The position numbers and the translations under genes are program-made. Below are positions 16,534 to 24,329 of a DNA stretch of 32,853 nucleotides, piece by piece. The notes beneath the pieces were generated by a model. That model saw nothing but the letters and a program-made list of their open reading frames with translations, was not told where the DNA came from and ran no database searches. The stretch lies in IMG/VR virus record IMGVR_UViG_3300042691_030980, positions 1-32,853 of that record; one strand, given 5' to 3'. The stretch comes from a virus. The stretch's first letter is position 1. Every line of letters starts with the position of its first letter.

Positions 16534-17951
16534 TGCAACTCAATAATTGGAATGCATACTATTCGTCAATTCAGTTGAATAATATTGCAGGGGCAACATA
16601 TACCAATGGCAGCATGAGTAATGCGTACACAACGCCATTTTCTATTATTTCTAGTGGCGACGGATCATCATGGGTTCCTCAAACAACGCAATTTATTGAT
16701 GTGTATTCTGGCGGAGCGCCATTCACCTATACGCAGGAATTGGTGCAACGTGGAGCTGAAGTGCAAGATGAAGAGATTCAGCTACTTGTTGTTGGGTCGT
16801 CTCCAAGTGACGTGGCAAATAAAATCAATACACTACGACAAGCGCTAACAATGACCGACATTACAGGGCCGGTTATTTTAAGCATTCGTCGCAGTGGCCA
16901 AACAACATATACTGATTTTCTTGTGCACTCGGCCATGGTGCAAGAGAATCCAACATATTACGGCCGAGACATCAAACTATCAGGAAATGCGCCATCAAGG
17001 GCATTTATATCACTTAAGGTCACTCGCTCTCCATATGGAGTTGATCAGGTTCCGTATATGCGTGCCACTAATATTGCATTGGCGAATGGCGTCAATCTAG
17101 CCATGTCAGTCAACTTAAATGTTTTTTCCAATCTTGTTGGCGGATTGGTGAATCTGAAAATTGATAATACTTCTAGTGGTGGTGTTGGCCAGATTGGGTC
17201 GTTTATTACCGGATTTTCATTACCAGATACATGGAGCGCTACTGCGCCAACATTTACTGGCACACTTGCCGCGGGTGGCACGGCGTCGCAAGGAAGGTCT
17301 ATTACCATACAAGACATTCAGTGCCTTGATCCATTGCAGGTTGCGGTTGTTATGGATTGCCAAAACAATGATATCGAGGCAAGACTAGAGATTGGGGATT
17401 ACGTCACTTCTTATGTGCGATCAATTGGGTCAGATGTCAATCCAACGTTTACCGCAGGTAGAGTGTTTTTAATGCCGCCAATTGACGTGCACAGTTTGTT
17501 TAGTGGTTTGCAAGATTATGGCACTAAATACACGCTAACCTATCGCATTCGCATACGAAATATCAATCGCGGCGCAACGCGAACATACACGATGACTAGA
17601 GTGTTTTCATGGCGCGGAAGTGCATTGCTCTTGCAGCCAACAGTAGATTGGACGGCGCGTACAGAGGTGTATACGGCATATCAATATTTTGCATTTGCCG
17701 ATCAGGTTGATTTTACATGCCAGCCACTACCCATACCAAAAGCGTTTATGGGGTATCAAAATGATCCGGTAGATAAAATAACATACGACAGTGCTGCCAA
17801 AATTAAAGGCAGCATATTAAAGATTACGCAACGAAGTGGCGCTATTACAATGCCGTTGATTGCAACAACAACAACGAGTCAGTACAAATCAAATGTATAC
17901 TCAGGCGTGTACATATCAATTACTCCGTTGTATCAGGTGACAAAGCCATGA
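16530..17951 (+). CDS. Distal/minor tail protein (putative)
   Basis: The 473-residue protein directly follows the tape measure with a four-base overlap, the usual position of distal tail or tail-tip proteins. It is mostly beta-strand, with a Q-E-L-V-Q-R-G-A-E segment and N-K-I-N-T-L-R-Q-A-L helix near residues 65-110 (the pattern of a galectin- or hub-like N-terminal ring). A long Thr/Asn/Ser-rich middle could be carbohydrate binding. No catalytic motif is recognised. The start could be the second Met, one codon later. Confidence 0.65.
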   Translation: MMQLNNWNAYYSSIQLNNIAGATYTNGSMSNAYTTPFSIISSGDGSSWVPQTTQFIDVYSGGAPFTYTQELVQRGAEVQDEEIQLLVVGSSPSDVANKINTLRQALTMTDITGPVILSIRRSGQTTYTDFLVHSAMVQENPTYYGRDIKLSGNAPSRAFISLKVTRSPYGVDQVPYMRATNIALANGVNLAMSVNLNVFSNLVGGLVNLKIDNTSSGGVGQIGSFITGFSLPDTWSATAPTFTGTLAAGGTASQGRSITIQDIQCLDPLQVAVVMDCQNNDIEARLEIGDYVTSYVRSIGSDVNPTFTAGRVFLMPPIDVHSLFSGLQDYGTKYTLTYRIRIRNINRGATRTYTMTRVFSWRGSALLLQPTVDWTARTEVYTAYQYFAFADQVDFTCQPLPIPKAFMGYQNDPVDKITYDSAAKIKGSILKITQRSGAITMPLIATTTTSQYKSNVYSGVYISITPLYQVTKP

Positions 17952-19093
17952 TAGATGCGATAACTATTGAAGTGATAGGCACATCCACATATGGCATACC
18001 AGACTACTATAACGTCACATTCCTTACTGGAATGACAACGTATCAGCATAGCATTACCGCTCAGGGTGGCTGCGAATCGTGCACCATAGATTTTGATGCA
18101 CCAATCAATAAAGCATCCGATTATACTGGATATGTGTTGCGCCATGTGGTAGCGTATGATCAATATGGAGTTGCCATATGGCGTGGATTCATCAATCGAG
18201 TGGTGATTGATTATGGATCAACTGTTACGAGTGTTGGCGTTGAATCGCTTGCGTCAAATTACGTACTGTATAGCAACAACACATTTCGCGCCACGTTAAG
18301 TGATTCACTTGTAGCACAGGCATATGCTGAAAAAACACGCGTTGTTCGAGCAAACCTCAATGCCGTATCGGCCACTTTTGCTACACAGATTTTGACGCAG
18401 GAGTTGACGTTGCATGGGGCGCCAAGCGTCGAAACACGCACCACAGCAGAAACGCGCACGCGACAGCAATGTAAGGTGCGATTTGAGTGCCTTGGATGGT
18501 ACTCCATAGCGCAATGGAAAACAATAGGCGCAACTGCGCTTGCAGGTACCGGAAACGATACTGCAACAGATATTGTGACATACATCAATGCAGTGCTCTC
18601 GCCAAATGCATGGTTTCAAGTTGGCGCACCACTTGCGTCAACTGGGGTGATAAACTCCACAACAAACTCGTGGCAAGCGCATACGCTGTACAGTCAAGTA
18701 TTAAATGATTTATTTCAGGCCGGCACAAGTACAGGTCAAGTGTTGTCATATGGCGTTGATGCGCAAGGCATTTTTGAGTTTCAAGCAAGCCAAATCAATA
18801 CCGTTAATGTGCATTACACTAAATCACTTGCGTCGGCAGCTATATTCTCAGAAGGCATTGAAGTTCCGCCAACGCAAATAGTGCCAGATAAAAATCTAAC
18901 CATTCAGGAATTGCAACCAATGATGTTCGTGTATGGAAAAACATACCCAGGATTGCAGTATATTAACCGTGTAAGTTTGCAAATGGATCGCAATGGCTAC
19001 CAGCTTGTGTTGGAGCCGACGAACCTAAACGACGTCAATAACGACCTTGCGCGCATGCGCACAAAAGACAAGTTTGCAAGGAGTACTACATGA
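17948..19093 (+). CDS. Tail-tip/baseplate hub-like protein (putative)
   Basis: The 381-residue protein has mixed strands and helices. Its N-terminal part, with T-I-D-F-D-A-P and V-A-I-W-R-G-F-I-N-R-V, resembles phage tail hub (gp27/gpD-like) N-terminal beta domains that describe a path or tangent to the tail axis. Its middle includes Y-S-Q-V-L-N-D-L-F-Q-A-G and the C-terminus is charged. It overlaps both neighbours by four bases. Receptor-binding specificity would normally be encoded near here, but no separate receptor-binding gene with tail-fibre repeats is recognised. Function is assigned by position and weak fold resemblance. Confidence 0.55.
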   Translation: MIDAITIEVIGTSTYGIPDYYNVTFLTGMTTYQHSITAQGGCESCTIDFDAPINKASDYTGYVLRHVVAYDQYGVAIWRGFINRVVIDYGSTVTSVGVESLASNYVLYSNNTFRATLSDSLVAQAYAEKTRVVRANLNAVSATFATQILTQELTLHGAPSVETRTTAETRTRQQCKVRFECLGWYSIAQWKTIGATALAGTGNDTATDIVTYINAVLSPNAWFQVGAPLASTGVINSTTNSWQAHTLYSQVLNDLFQAGTSTGQVLSYGVDAQGIFEFQASQINTVNVHYTKSLASAAIFSEGIEVPPTQIVPDKNLTIQELQPMMFVYGKTYPGLQYINRVSLQMDRNGYQLVLEPTNLNDVNNDLARMRTKDKFARSTT

Positions 19094-19572
19094 GCATGAT
19101 ACGAGGGGAACGCGTCATGGCTTCAACGTTGCACAAGTGGATGGCATCATATGCGCCATATGTTGACTTAAGTGTACGTGAAGAGCTTATATCTGCATAT
19201 ACCGCAACAGGATTACTCACATCACTTGGCAATGTGTGGCCAATGGCGTATGCTGCTGTGTACACAAACATGTTTCGCTCTCAGTCATTTGTGCATGGCA
19301 AAAATGTCGGCGTTCCAAAAGATATGAAGTTTGACTCTTATACGTCGGCCGTATTTGCGCACATGGCGCACATTTGCTCATACGTGTATATTGACGACAA
19401 TCTTGATGACGCCACGCGTGCATTCATCAAGATGTCGCCAACAATTCTTGCTACAAACAAATCAGATAAACGTGGATCGTGCATTGAGTGGATTGAGTTT
19501 ATTGAAGCGCATTCCACACAATCAATCGACTATCGTCAAATCCACTCTGTTGCGCAAACCATTCGTGCGTAG
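19090..19572 (+). CDS. Last gene of the late operon, unknown function
   Basis: This 160-residue protein starts in an ATGA overlap with AAGGAG six bases upstream. A second in-frame ATG at 19117 also has a good site (GAGGGG). The sequence is helical, with hydrophobic A-Y-A-A-V-Y and V-F-A-H-M-A-H-I-C-S-Y-V segments too short and polar to be clear membrane helices. No family is recognised. Its 3' end overlaps the convergent RusA gene by 74 bases, so the late and early transcription units meet here without an obvious terminator. It may be a tail-tip or late accessory protein. Confidence 0.55.
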   Translation: MSMIRGERVMASTLHKWMASYAPYVDLSVREELISAYTATGLLTSLGNVWPMAYAAVYTNMFRSQSFVHGKNVGVPKDMKFDSYTSAVFAHMAHICSYVYIDDNLDDATRAFIKMSPTILATNKSDKRGSCIEWIEFIEAHSTQSIDYRQIHSVAQTIRA

Positions 19573-19927
19573 CGTCATGTGTAATTGAGATACGCACAGC
19601 GCCATTGCGTATGACGCCAGCCTTGCGCATAATAAGCGTGGTAATCTTTGAATCGTCAACGCCAATTCCATCACTGATTGCATCTTGCATGACCTTTAAC
19701 AGGTTGTCTAGGTCACGTCGCCTTTTATCCGGCGTAAATACCTCTACGCTCATTTGCAGTGGAAGTTCAGGGATTCCATATCGCTGCTTGGCAGTTTGAG
19801 CAACATATCCGACAAGTGCTCGATACGCGCTTGCCTCTGGCTTTAACACGCGCTTTCCGCTTGCGATGGTGACATAGGCGTGGTTGATTGACGGTGGGTA
19901 TGGCACCTCAAAACACAAGCTAGACAT
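19499..19927 (-). CDS. rusA: RusA-family Holliday junction resolvase
   Basis: The 142-residue start at 19927 fits the RusA N-terminus, which begins V-P-Y-P-P-S-I-N-H; a longer frame start at 20080 would overlap the upstream gene heavily. The catalytic acidic cluster is plain: R-R-R-D-L-D-N with D72 and D74, D82 in M-Q-D-A, and D91-D92 in G-I-G-V-D-D-S-K-I. These match E. coli RusA D70, D72 and D91 in spacing. The enzyme is a dimeric, metal-dependent resolvase of four-way junctions, here probably processing recombination or replication intermediates before packaging. The start overlaps the upstream HTH gene by eight bases, as in one operon. Confidence 0.92.
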   Translation of the reverse strand: MSSLCFEVPYPPSINHAYVTIASGKRVLKPEASAYRALVGYVAQTAKQRYGIPELPLQMSVEVFTPDKRRRDLDNLLKVMQDAISDGIGVDDSKITTLIMRKAGVIRNGAVRISITHDATHEWFAQQSGFDDSRLIVWNALQ

Positions 19928-20507
19928 GTATTTTCCTTCCGTTTGACTTGGCCCATTCAACAAGATCGTCGCGCAGCCATACCTGCTTGTTTTGCCGCAA
20001 CTTTTTTGGTCGCGGAAAATCCAATCGGTGTTTAATCCAGTAACTGATTGTTTGGTTTGTAACTCCAAACATGACGGCAACGGACTTCCGTGCCACTAAC
20101 CACGATCCACGACACTCCAACACAAGTCGCTGCACCGATTCGTCAGTTATTCGGTCAACATCTATGGTTAGTGCGTGGCCCATCATAAGCCAATCTCGAA
20201 ACTCCGCACGATTGATGAATCGCTTTTTGCCACGAAGATATGATGGCAATCCATTGCGCATATGGTGATGCAGTCCCGCAAGCGTCACGCCAAGTATAAT
20301 GCACAGCTCTGTGGCCTCGTAATCGGTTTGTTGTATTGCCTCAACACGAATACCAAGCCTATGTAGCTTTAAGCGCACTGATTCAGTGGTGCGACCAAGC
20401 TTGTGCGCAATCATCGCAATAGGCTCGCCATCATCATACATCGCCTTTGCCGTTTCCTCTTCAACAACAGTCCAGAAGCTATGTGTGCGATACTCGTAGC
20501 GCGTCAT
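19920..20507 (-). CDS. Triple helix-turn-helix DNA-binding protein
   Basis: The 195-residue protein reads as three short DNA-binding modules. Residues 10-55 form a SANT/GcrA-like helix set (W-T-V-V-E-E-E ... I-A-M-I-A-H-K-L-G-R-T-T-E-S-V). Residues 62-108 look like a winged helix (E-A-T-E-L-C-I-I-L-G-V-T then F-I-N-R-A-E-F-R-D-W). Residues 130-190 resemble an AlpA/excisionase-type HTH_17 (L-V-A-R-K-S-V-A-V-M-F-G-V-T-N-Q-T-I-S-Y-W, then W-L-R-D-D-L-V-E-W). It could be a regulator or a replication accessory factor. It lies between the helicase loader and RusA, overlapping both by four to eight bases. Confidence 0.65.
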   Translation of the reverse strand: MTRYEYRTHSFWTVVEEETAKAMYDDGEPIAMIAHKLGRTTESVRLKLHRLGIRVEAIQQTDYEATELCIILGVTLAGLHHHMRNGLPSYLRGKKRFINRAEFRDWLMMGHALTIDVDRITDESVQRLVLECRGSWLVARKSVAVMFGVTNQTISYWIKHRLDFPRPKKLRQNKQVWLRDDLVEWAKSNGRKIHV

Positions 20508-21445
20508 TTCCCACCTCTATCACGAATAATTTGGCGATATGACTGAAACGGCAACCATAAGCGTTTTGACTGATTGATGCGATCGGCAATGCGCTCATCA
20601 AGACGATTGAATAACTCTGATGGGTCAAGGTTGCTGGTGTACAACGTCTTTTTCCCCATACGCCCTTCAATGATTCGAAAAATGCGCCCTCGAATCCAAT
20701 CGCTTTGATCTTCCTCAGCGCCGATGTCGTCTATCACAAGCACATCTGCGTACATTAGTTGGTCAATAATACGATCTACCGTGTTTGTCTTGACCGCCCC
20801 TCGCAGTTCGTCTACAAGGTTTGGCATGATGCGATACATCACATTGTAGCCTTGCTCTGCGTACTGAATGGCCCACGCGCGCGCTAAATGGCTCTTTCCG
20901 CAGCCTACGTTGCCAAACACGTAGTATGACATGCCATTATCAAATACATCGCTTTTGAGCGTGTTGTAGGCCACTGCAAGACGCTTTTGCTGAAACTCCA
21001 CAGTCATGGTATGCGTAGCGGTTTTGTACTCGCTCAGCGGTCGATTGGTGTCAAACGTATCAAACGTATCATTGGCAAATGCCTGTAATGATTTGCGGAA
21101 TGATGTTCCCTTTCCGTTGCACTCACATCGTTGCATTTGGCCGTAGCGGTAGTCCATCGGGTCAACATCAAGCATGTACCATCCAGCACCGTCGCAATTA
21201 CAGCCATTCACAAGTGGCTTTGACTTATGCACAACGCCACGATTCTTTGGTCGATTCTTGTAGTATTCCTTCCAGTACGCCTTTGAAGCCTCAAACACTT
21301 CACGGCCAGTCATCCCATCATGAATCACTCCAATCTCTTCGAGTGGAGTCCTCACGCTCGAACTCGGCAATACGCTCCCCCAATAGCGATTCACGTTGTT
21401 GCCGCTGAATGTCGCCTCGCTGCGCTTGTCGTCGTGATCGGTCAT
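20504..21445 (-). CDS. dnaC: DnaC-like helicase loader (AAA+ ATPase)
   Basis: The 313-residue protein carries Walker A G-N-V-G-C-G-K-S (about 178-185), Walker B V-L-V-I-D-D-I-G (235-242), sensor-1 T-S-N (270-272) and R-L-D-E-R-I-A-D-R, the canonical DnaC/IstB set. An N-terminal C-N-C ... C-E-C arrangement (C82, C84, C107, C109) could bind zinc. It should load the host replicative helicase at the phage origin with the O-like initiator just upstream. The ATG at 21445 has GAGAGG nine bases upstream, so I use it despite a 128-base overlap with the initiator gene. An ATG at 21313 would remove the overlap and lose only the N-terminal 44 residues. Confidence 0.87.
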   Translation of the reverse strand: MTDHDDKRSEATFSGNNVNRYWGSVLPSSSVRTPLEEIGVIHDGMTGREVFEASKAYWKEYYKNRPKNRGVVHKSKPLVNGCNCDGAGWYMLDVDPMDYRYGQMQRCECNGKGTSFRKSLQAFANDTFDTFDTNRPLSEYKTATHTMTVEFQQKRLAVAYNTLKSDVFDNGMSYYVFGNVGCGKSHLARAWAIQYAEQGYNVMYRIMPNLVDELRGAVKTNTVDRIIDQLMYADVLVIDDIGAEEDQSDWIRGRIFRIIEGRMGKKTLYTSNLDPSELFNRLDERIADRINQSKRLWLPFQSYRQIIRDRGGK

Positions 21446-22085
21446 CTTTCCATCCCTCTCTATATACTTGCAAGCATCCTGCTACGTTGCCTGGTCGATA
21501 TCCCTTTGCAATCCACTCCCTACACACCACTTCCCACCGATCAATGTCGTCTACCTGATTTTCCACCTGACTGCGAATAGCGATTGGTACCGATAGACGA
21601 TGTATCTCTCGAAAGACGGTCATTGCACTGCGAATGACTTCCTTCGGCTCTTTTGGCTTTGGCGTTCGCTTCGTTTTTGGCGTTGGTGACGCAACGTCAA
21701 TGAGCGATTCTTGTACAACATCGTCAGATGTTGTATTACTTTCTTTCCTTTCTTTATATGGTGGCAATTTTTGCAATACTTCTGTTGCAATTATTTCCAT
21801 ACTTTGCGTTTCAGTATTGCAATTATTGCCATAGCAAATCGTGTACACTCTTCCCTTTGACCCCTCTTGCATTGCCACCAAACCCTGTGCAACGAGCGCT
21901 GATGATGCGCTTGATATTTGTCGTATCGACGCACCAGTCAACTTTGCAAGCATTGATAGCGATAACGTGGCACTCTCACGCTGCCATCCTGCTGTGTGAC
22001 GATAGATCGCCATGAGTACTTTTACTTCAACGCCAGACAGCGTTGGCAGTAACTCAAAAATGTGGTTTGGTATCTTGGTGTACAT
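21318..22085 (-). CDS. Replication initiator, O/DnaD-like, with internal iterons
   Basis: The 255-residue protein begins with a winged helix: F-E-L-L-P-T-L-S-G-V-E-V-K-V-L-M-A-I-Y-R-H-T-A-G-W, then L-S-L-S-M-L-A-K-L-T-G-A-S. That is the standard N-terminal DNA-binding domain of lambda O-type initiators. A Thr/Pro/Lys-rich linker follows (about 130-155), then a helical C-terminal domain with W-I-A-K-G-Y-R-P-G. The linker-coding DNA (21764-21834) contains AT-rich repeats like iterons, as lambda ori does within gene O. It should bind these repeats and hand the helicase to the DnaC-like loader encoded next. It is the leftward operon's key replication gene. Confidence 0.78.
   Translation of the reverse strand: MYTKIPNHIFELLPTLSGVEVKVLMAIYRHTAGWQRESATLSLSMLAKLTGASIRQISSASSALVAQGLVAMQEGSKGRVYTICYGNNCNTETQSMEIIATEVLQKLPPYKERKESNTTSDDVVQESLIDVASPTPKTKRTPKPKEPKEVIRSAMTVFREIHRLSVPIAIRSQVENQVDDIDRWEVVCREWIAKGYRPGNVAGCLQVYREGWKDDRSRRQAQRGDIQRQQRESLLGERIAEFEREDSTRRDWSDS
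21764..21834. repeat. Iteron-like repeats inside the initiator gene (candidate origin)
   Basis: Plus-strand GCAATTTTTGC at 21764-21774 is followed by GCAATTATTTC (from 21787) and TATTGCAATTATTGCCATAG at 21815-21834. The flanking 21735-21763 segment is an oligopyrimidine tract (TTTCTTT repeats), purine-rich on the minus strand. The same core and the same purine tract recur, inverted, at 32200-32330. By analogy with lambda, the initiator would bind here and open the AT-rich flank. Confidence 0.6.
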
Positions 22086-22091
22086 AGCGCC

Positions 22092-22892
22092 CTACGTCAT
22101 GCAGTGGCCTGACTCGCAAGCCATGCCCTCGTCAAACATATCAACGGTTTCAACAAATTGAAAGTCGCGCATCGGTCGCTGTTTGCCCCATAGATACACA
22201 TCATCCTTGTCGCCATACTTTTTGCGCTTCTGATTGATAGTATCTTCAAGCTCAATCACGCGCTTGAACAAGTGCGGATAAAGCCGACGCAACTCCATCC
22301 AGTCCTTATCGGCTTTGTATGGACAGAACCAACATGATGATTTTGGGGCCGGAGGCAATCCTGCGCCAACAATGATTTGCTGACATGCAATGCGATTCAA
22401 GCGCAGGTCAACAAGTGGATATTCTTTGTACGCGTACACGTCACGCTCAGGATCGTCGGTACGCATGCGATGAATCTCATCAGTGCTGATGCCTACACCG
22501 ATTGGCTGTCGATTCTGCTTAGTGGCACCGGCGTTGTCGCGCATCCATCGGTCAATCACCTTGACCTTCCATTTGCTTGTGCAGTTGCGCCATGATGGGC
22601 CGCCGCCTTTCATGTGTACCGGAATAGCAATATCGTTGCGATCTTCAACGAGTGCCTCGTATAGCGTCTGTGCGCTTGTTGGCTTTCGCTTCCATTGAAC
22701 CTCAACAAAGTTCAGTCCATATTGCAATGCAAATGGCTTCGCAATGTTTTCAATGTACTCCATTGTGCCTGGATTTTCACTATCACTACCAACATTGGCA
22801 AACACAAAGTGTGTGTACGGCAGGATTTGTTGTGCTGACAATACCATGACCGCAACAGACTGCACGCCACCGCCAAAACTAAATACTCTCAT
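22092..22892 (-). CDS. PP-loop ATPase / PAPS-reductase-like protein
   Basis: The start at 22892 has AGAGGG five bases upstream; a longer frame start at 22943 runs through a strong hairpin and is less likely. The 266-residue product opens with a PP-loop (S-F-G-G-G-V-Q-S-V-A), the nucleotide-binding signature of PAPS reductases, DndC and tRNA thiolation enzymes. Later come R-N-C-T (C104), G-V-G-I-S-T-D-E-I-H-R-M-R and a C-W-F-C-P-Y pair (C187, C190), giving three Cys that could ligate an Fe-S cluster. Phage members of this group have no settled role. Sulfur transfer to nucleic acid is one possibility. There is no DndD/E-like partner here, so DNA phosphorothioation is not supported. Confidence 0.8.
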   Translation of the reverse strand: MRVFSFGGGVQSVAVMVLSAQQILPYTHFVFANVGSDSENPGTMEYIENIAKPFALQYGLNFVEVQWKRKPTSAQTLYEALVEDRNDIAIPVHMKGGGPSWRNCTSKWKVKVIDRWMRDNAGATKQNRQPIGVGISTDEIHRMRTDDPERDVYAYKEYPLVDLRLNRIACQQIIVGAGLPPAPKSSCWFCPYKADKDWMELRRLYPHLFKRVIELEDTINQKRKKYGDKDDVYLWGKQRPMRDFQFVETVDMFDEGMACESGHCMT

Positions 22893-22914
22893 ATCGCCCT
22901 CTGTTATACTAGAA

Positions 22915-22943
22915 GTGTGGCCACAATTCCCCTGTGGCCACAC
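22915..22943 (-). other. Perfect 11-bp intergenic hairpin upstream of the PP-loop gene
   Basis: GTGTGGCCACA, a seven-base spacer, then TGTGGCCACAC forms a perfect stem between the tandem RHH gene (ending 22947) and the PP-loop gene's ribosome site (22897-22902). No U-run follows on the minus-strand transcript, so it is not a standard intrinsic terminator. It may be an mRNA-stability or processing element, or an operator. Confidence 0.6.
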
Positions 22944-22946
22944 CCC

Positions 22947-23249
22947 TTATGCTGTATGATACCACTCCATTGCAATACGGATTGCATGCGCAATGCTGAC
23001 ACGTCGGCGCTTTGCAGTGTCCTTAAGTAACATATACTCAGACTGCTGCATATACGCAGCCGTAGGCCACTTAAATCGCTCAACAACCACTGGAACCATT
23101 GGCGCGCCAGCCTCAATCCACTTGCGTACGACGATGCGAATATGATCCGACATCGTGTTCATCTCCCTCGCCGCCCTCTCTCTCACCTTCGCTGCGGTCT
23201 GTTCGCAAAGACTCGTGGACACCAAAGTTCGTAGTGAAGTGTTCGGCAT
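22947..23249 (-). CDS. Tandem ribbon-helix-helix DNA-binding protein
   Basis: This 100-residue protein starts at an ATG with AAGGAA six bases upstream. Its first half is a CopG/Arc-like RHH: strand L-R-T-L-V-S-T-S-L, helix A T-A-A-K-V-R-E-R-A-A-R-E-M, turn N-T-M-S, helix B D-H-I-R-I-V-V-R-K-W-I-E-A-G. The second half, with M-L-L-K-D-T-A-K-R-R-R-V-S-I-A-H-A-I-R-I-A-M-E-W, looks like a second RHH. Two in one chain could act as a pseudo-dimer. It overlaps the preceding RHH gene out of frame by 137 bases. A role as early-operon regulator is likely but not proven. Confidence 0.7.
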   Translation of the reverse strand: MPNTSLRTLVSTSLCEQTAAKVRERAAREMNTMSDHIRIVVRKWIEAGAPMVPVVVERFKWPTAAYMQQSEYMLLKDTAKRRRVSIAHAIRIAMEWYHTA

Positions 23250-23373
23250 ATAATTTCCTTACTGCTAATCGCGCAACATCAGACGCACTCATGTCTAATC
23301 GAATCGTCAACTCGTGAAGTTGTTGGTCGGTAATCTCATCACATCGAAACGTGCGCGTCGTTGTGTGCGTCAT
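23113..23373 (-). CDS. Ribbon-helix-helix protein overlapping the next RHH gene
   Basis: The ATG at 23373 is the best start; an upstream in-frame one at 23439 falls inside the previous gene. Residues 1-48 form an RHH domain: T-T-T-R-T-F-R-C-D-E-I strand, T-D-Q-Q-L-H-E-L-T-I-R-L helix, D-M-S-A-S-D-V-A-R-L-A-V-R-K-L helix. The last 40 residues are a Glu/Gly/Arg/Asp-rich tail encoded by DNA that also encodes the start of the next RHH gene in another frame. The tail has no predicted fold, which suits dual coding. The domain is convincing; the exact 3' end rests only on the stop codon. Confidence 0.6.
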   Translation of the reverse strand: MTHTTTRTFRCDEITDQQLHELTIRLDMSASDVARLAVRKLYAEHFTTNFGVHESLRTDRSEGEREGGEGDEHDVGSYSHRRTQVD

Positions 23374-23374
23374 A

Positions 23375-23728
23375 TCATAAACCTTGTGCTTGATCTCGGC
23401 CAATAGGCCAACCATGCTTGTCAATATGCTCGTATACATCGTACATCGCCTTGCTAAATCCAGTACTCATATGTGATTCAGTGGCCATTAGCTCAATCAT
23501 ACGCATCATGTGCGCCATGACCTGTGTGTTTGCATGTTCAAGTGCACGCATCTGGTCGTGGCGTTGATTGTCGTTTTTTGATAAGCCAAGTCGTCCAATT
23601 CCAAGTAGATACACGTGCATCTTGCCGAGATCGTCAATCATCTGTTGCTCAATGCGCATACGCGATTCAAGCCACTTGGCGAGTTGTTCTGCGCTATCGG
23701 CGCTTTTGGTAAATACATTCTGTTTCAT
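23375..23728 (-). CDS. Helical protein of unknown function
   Basis: The 117-residue start at 23728 has AAAGGA five bases upstream, directly beside a hairpin (23740-23770). The product is almost entirely helical with many Met and His residues, including A-E-Q-L-A-K-W-L-E-S-R-M-R-I-E-Q-Q-M and M-A-H-M-M-R-M-I-E-L-M. It may form a coiled-coil oligomer. No family is recognised. It lies between the annealing protein and the RHH genes in the leftward operon. Confidence 0.6.
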   Translation of the reverse strand: MKQNVFTKSADSAEQLAKWLESRMRIEQQMIDDLGKMHVYLLGIGRLGLSKNDNQRHDQMRALEHANTQVMAHMMRMIELMATESHMSTGFSKAMYDVYEHIDKHGWPIGRDQAQGL

Positions 23729-23739
23729 GTCATTCCTTT

Positions 23740-23770
23740 GCCATCGGCAGTTAATCCAACTGCCGATGGC
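23740..23770 (-). other. Perfect 11-bp hairpin abutting a ribosome binding site
   Basis: GCCATCGGCAG, loop TTAATCCAA, then CTGCCGATGGC. The hairpin sits between the annealing-protein stop (23781) and the Shine-Dalgarno at 23734-23739, which it touches. There is no U-tract, so it is not a classical terminator. An intercistronic stabilising or translation-tuning hairpin is likely. It resembles the 22915-22943 hairpin in stem length and position. Confidence 0.65.
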
Positions 23771-23780
23771 CTCATTCGTC

Positions 23781-24329
23781 TTATACGGTGATATTGTGCG
23801 CAGCAAGTTGCTCTTTGATTGACCGACCAAGCTCAACAAGCTCGGCGTCGTCAAGGTCGTCAAATGGCGTGTCAAGATGATCGTGCTTCAACTCAATCGA
23901 GGCCCCAGCAGCCTTAAGCAACATCTTGTCAATGCGCTGTACATACGCTTGGCGCTTATCAGCTGACGACGCCTTAGACTCTGCACGACGTTGCGCTTCT
24001 TCAACCTCTTCGCGCGATGCAATCGCATACCCCTTGCGCTTGTCGCTGCTGTACCCGAGGAATGCCAACGCACGACCAATGGCGCTTGTTTCGCAGTCCT
24101 CAATAGGATTGGTGGCTTTCGCGCTATTACCGCCGAGATCAAGCATGAACGATGATGTGCCAGTGGCCTTGCGCCCATCGCGCATTGATACTGTTGCTTG
24201 GATATACCCCATCTTGCCAGTCAGCATGACCGGCGCAGTTACTTCGACCATCGTGATTTCCGCTTGTGCGTCAAACACGCGCTCGGCGACTGATACATAG
24301 TTGGCCAATCGGTTGTTGTTAGAAGTCAT
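23781..24329 (-). CDS. Putative single-strand annealing / Erf-Rad52-like recombination protein
   Basis: The start at 24329 has GAGG six bases upstream, giving 182 residues. The N-terminal 95 residues form a compact alpha-beta domain: I-T-M-V-E-V-T-A-P-V-M-L-T-G-K-M-G-Y-I-Q-A-T-V, then G-T-S-S-F-M-L-D, then N-P-I-E-D-C-E-T-S-A-I-G-R-A-L-A-F-L-G-Y at 74-93. The last segment is a hallmark of phage proteins annotated as Erf/Sak-type annealing or ssDNA-binding factors. The C-terminal half is a charged helical tail ending in acidic residues, as in many ssDNA-binding proteins. With RusA in the same operon it points to a recombination module. The family call is by motif and moderately sure. Confidence 0.6.
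   Translation of the reverse strand: MTSNNNRLANYVSVAERVFDAQAEITMVEVTAPVMLTGKMGYIQATVSMRDGRKATGTSSFMLDLGGNSAKATNPIEDCETSAIGRALAFLGYSSDKRKGYAIASREEVEEAQRRAESKASSADKRQAYVQRIDKMLLKAAGASIELKHDHLDTPFDDLDDAELVELGRSIKEQLAAHNITV

Noticed and set aside
21313-21445. Shorter DnaC-like start at 21313
   Set aside because: It would avoid overlap with the initiator gene but has a poorer ribosome site than 21445 (GAGAGG, nine bases upstream). It is kept as an alternative.
22092-22892. DndC of a phosphorothioation system
   Set aside because: The PP-loop and Cys pair fit the superfamily, but no DndA, B, D or E-like gene is present, so the specific system is not supported.
23740-23770. Intrinsic terminator in the leftward operon
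   Set aside because: The stem is good but no U-run follows, and the next gene's ribosome site directly abuts it.
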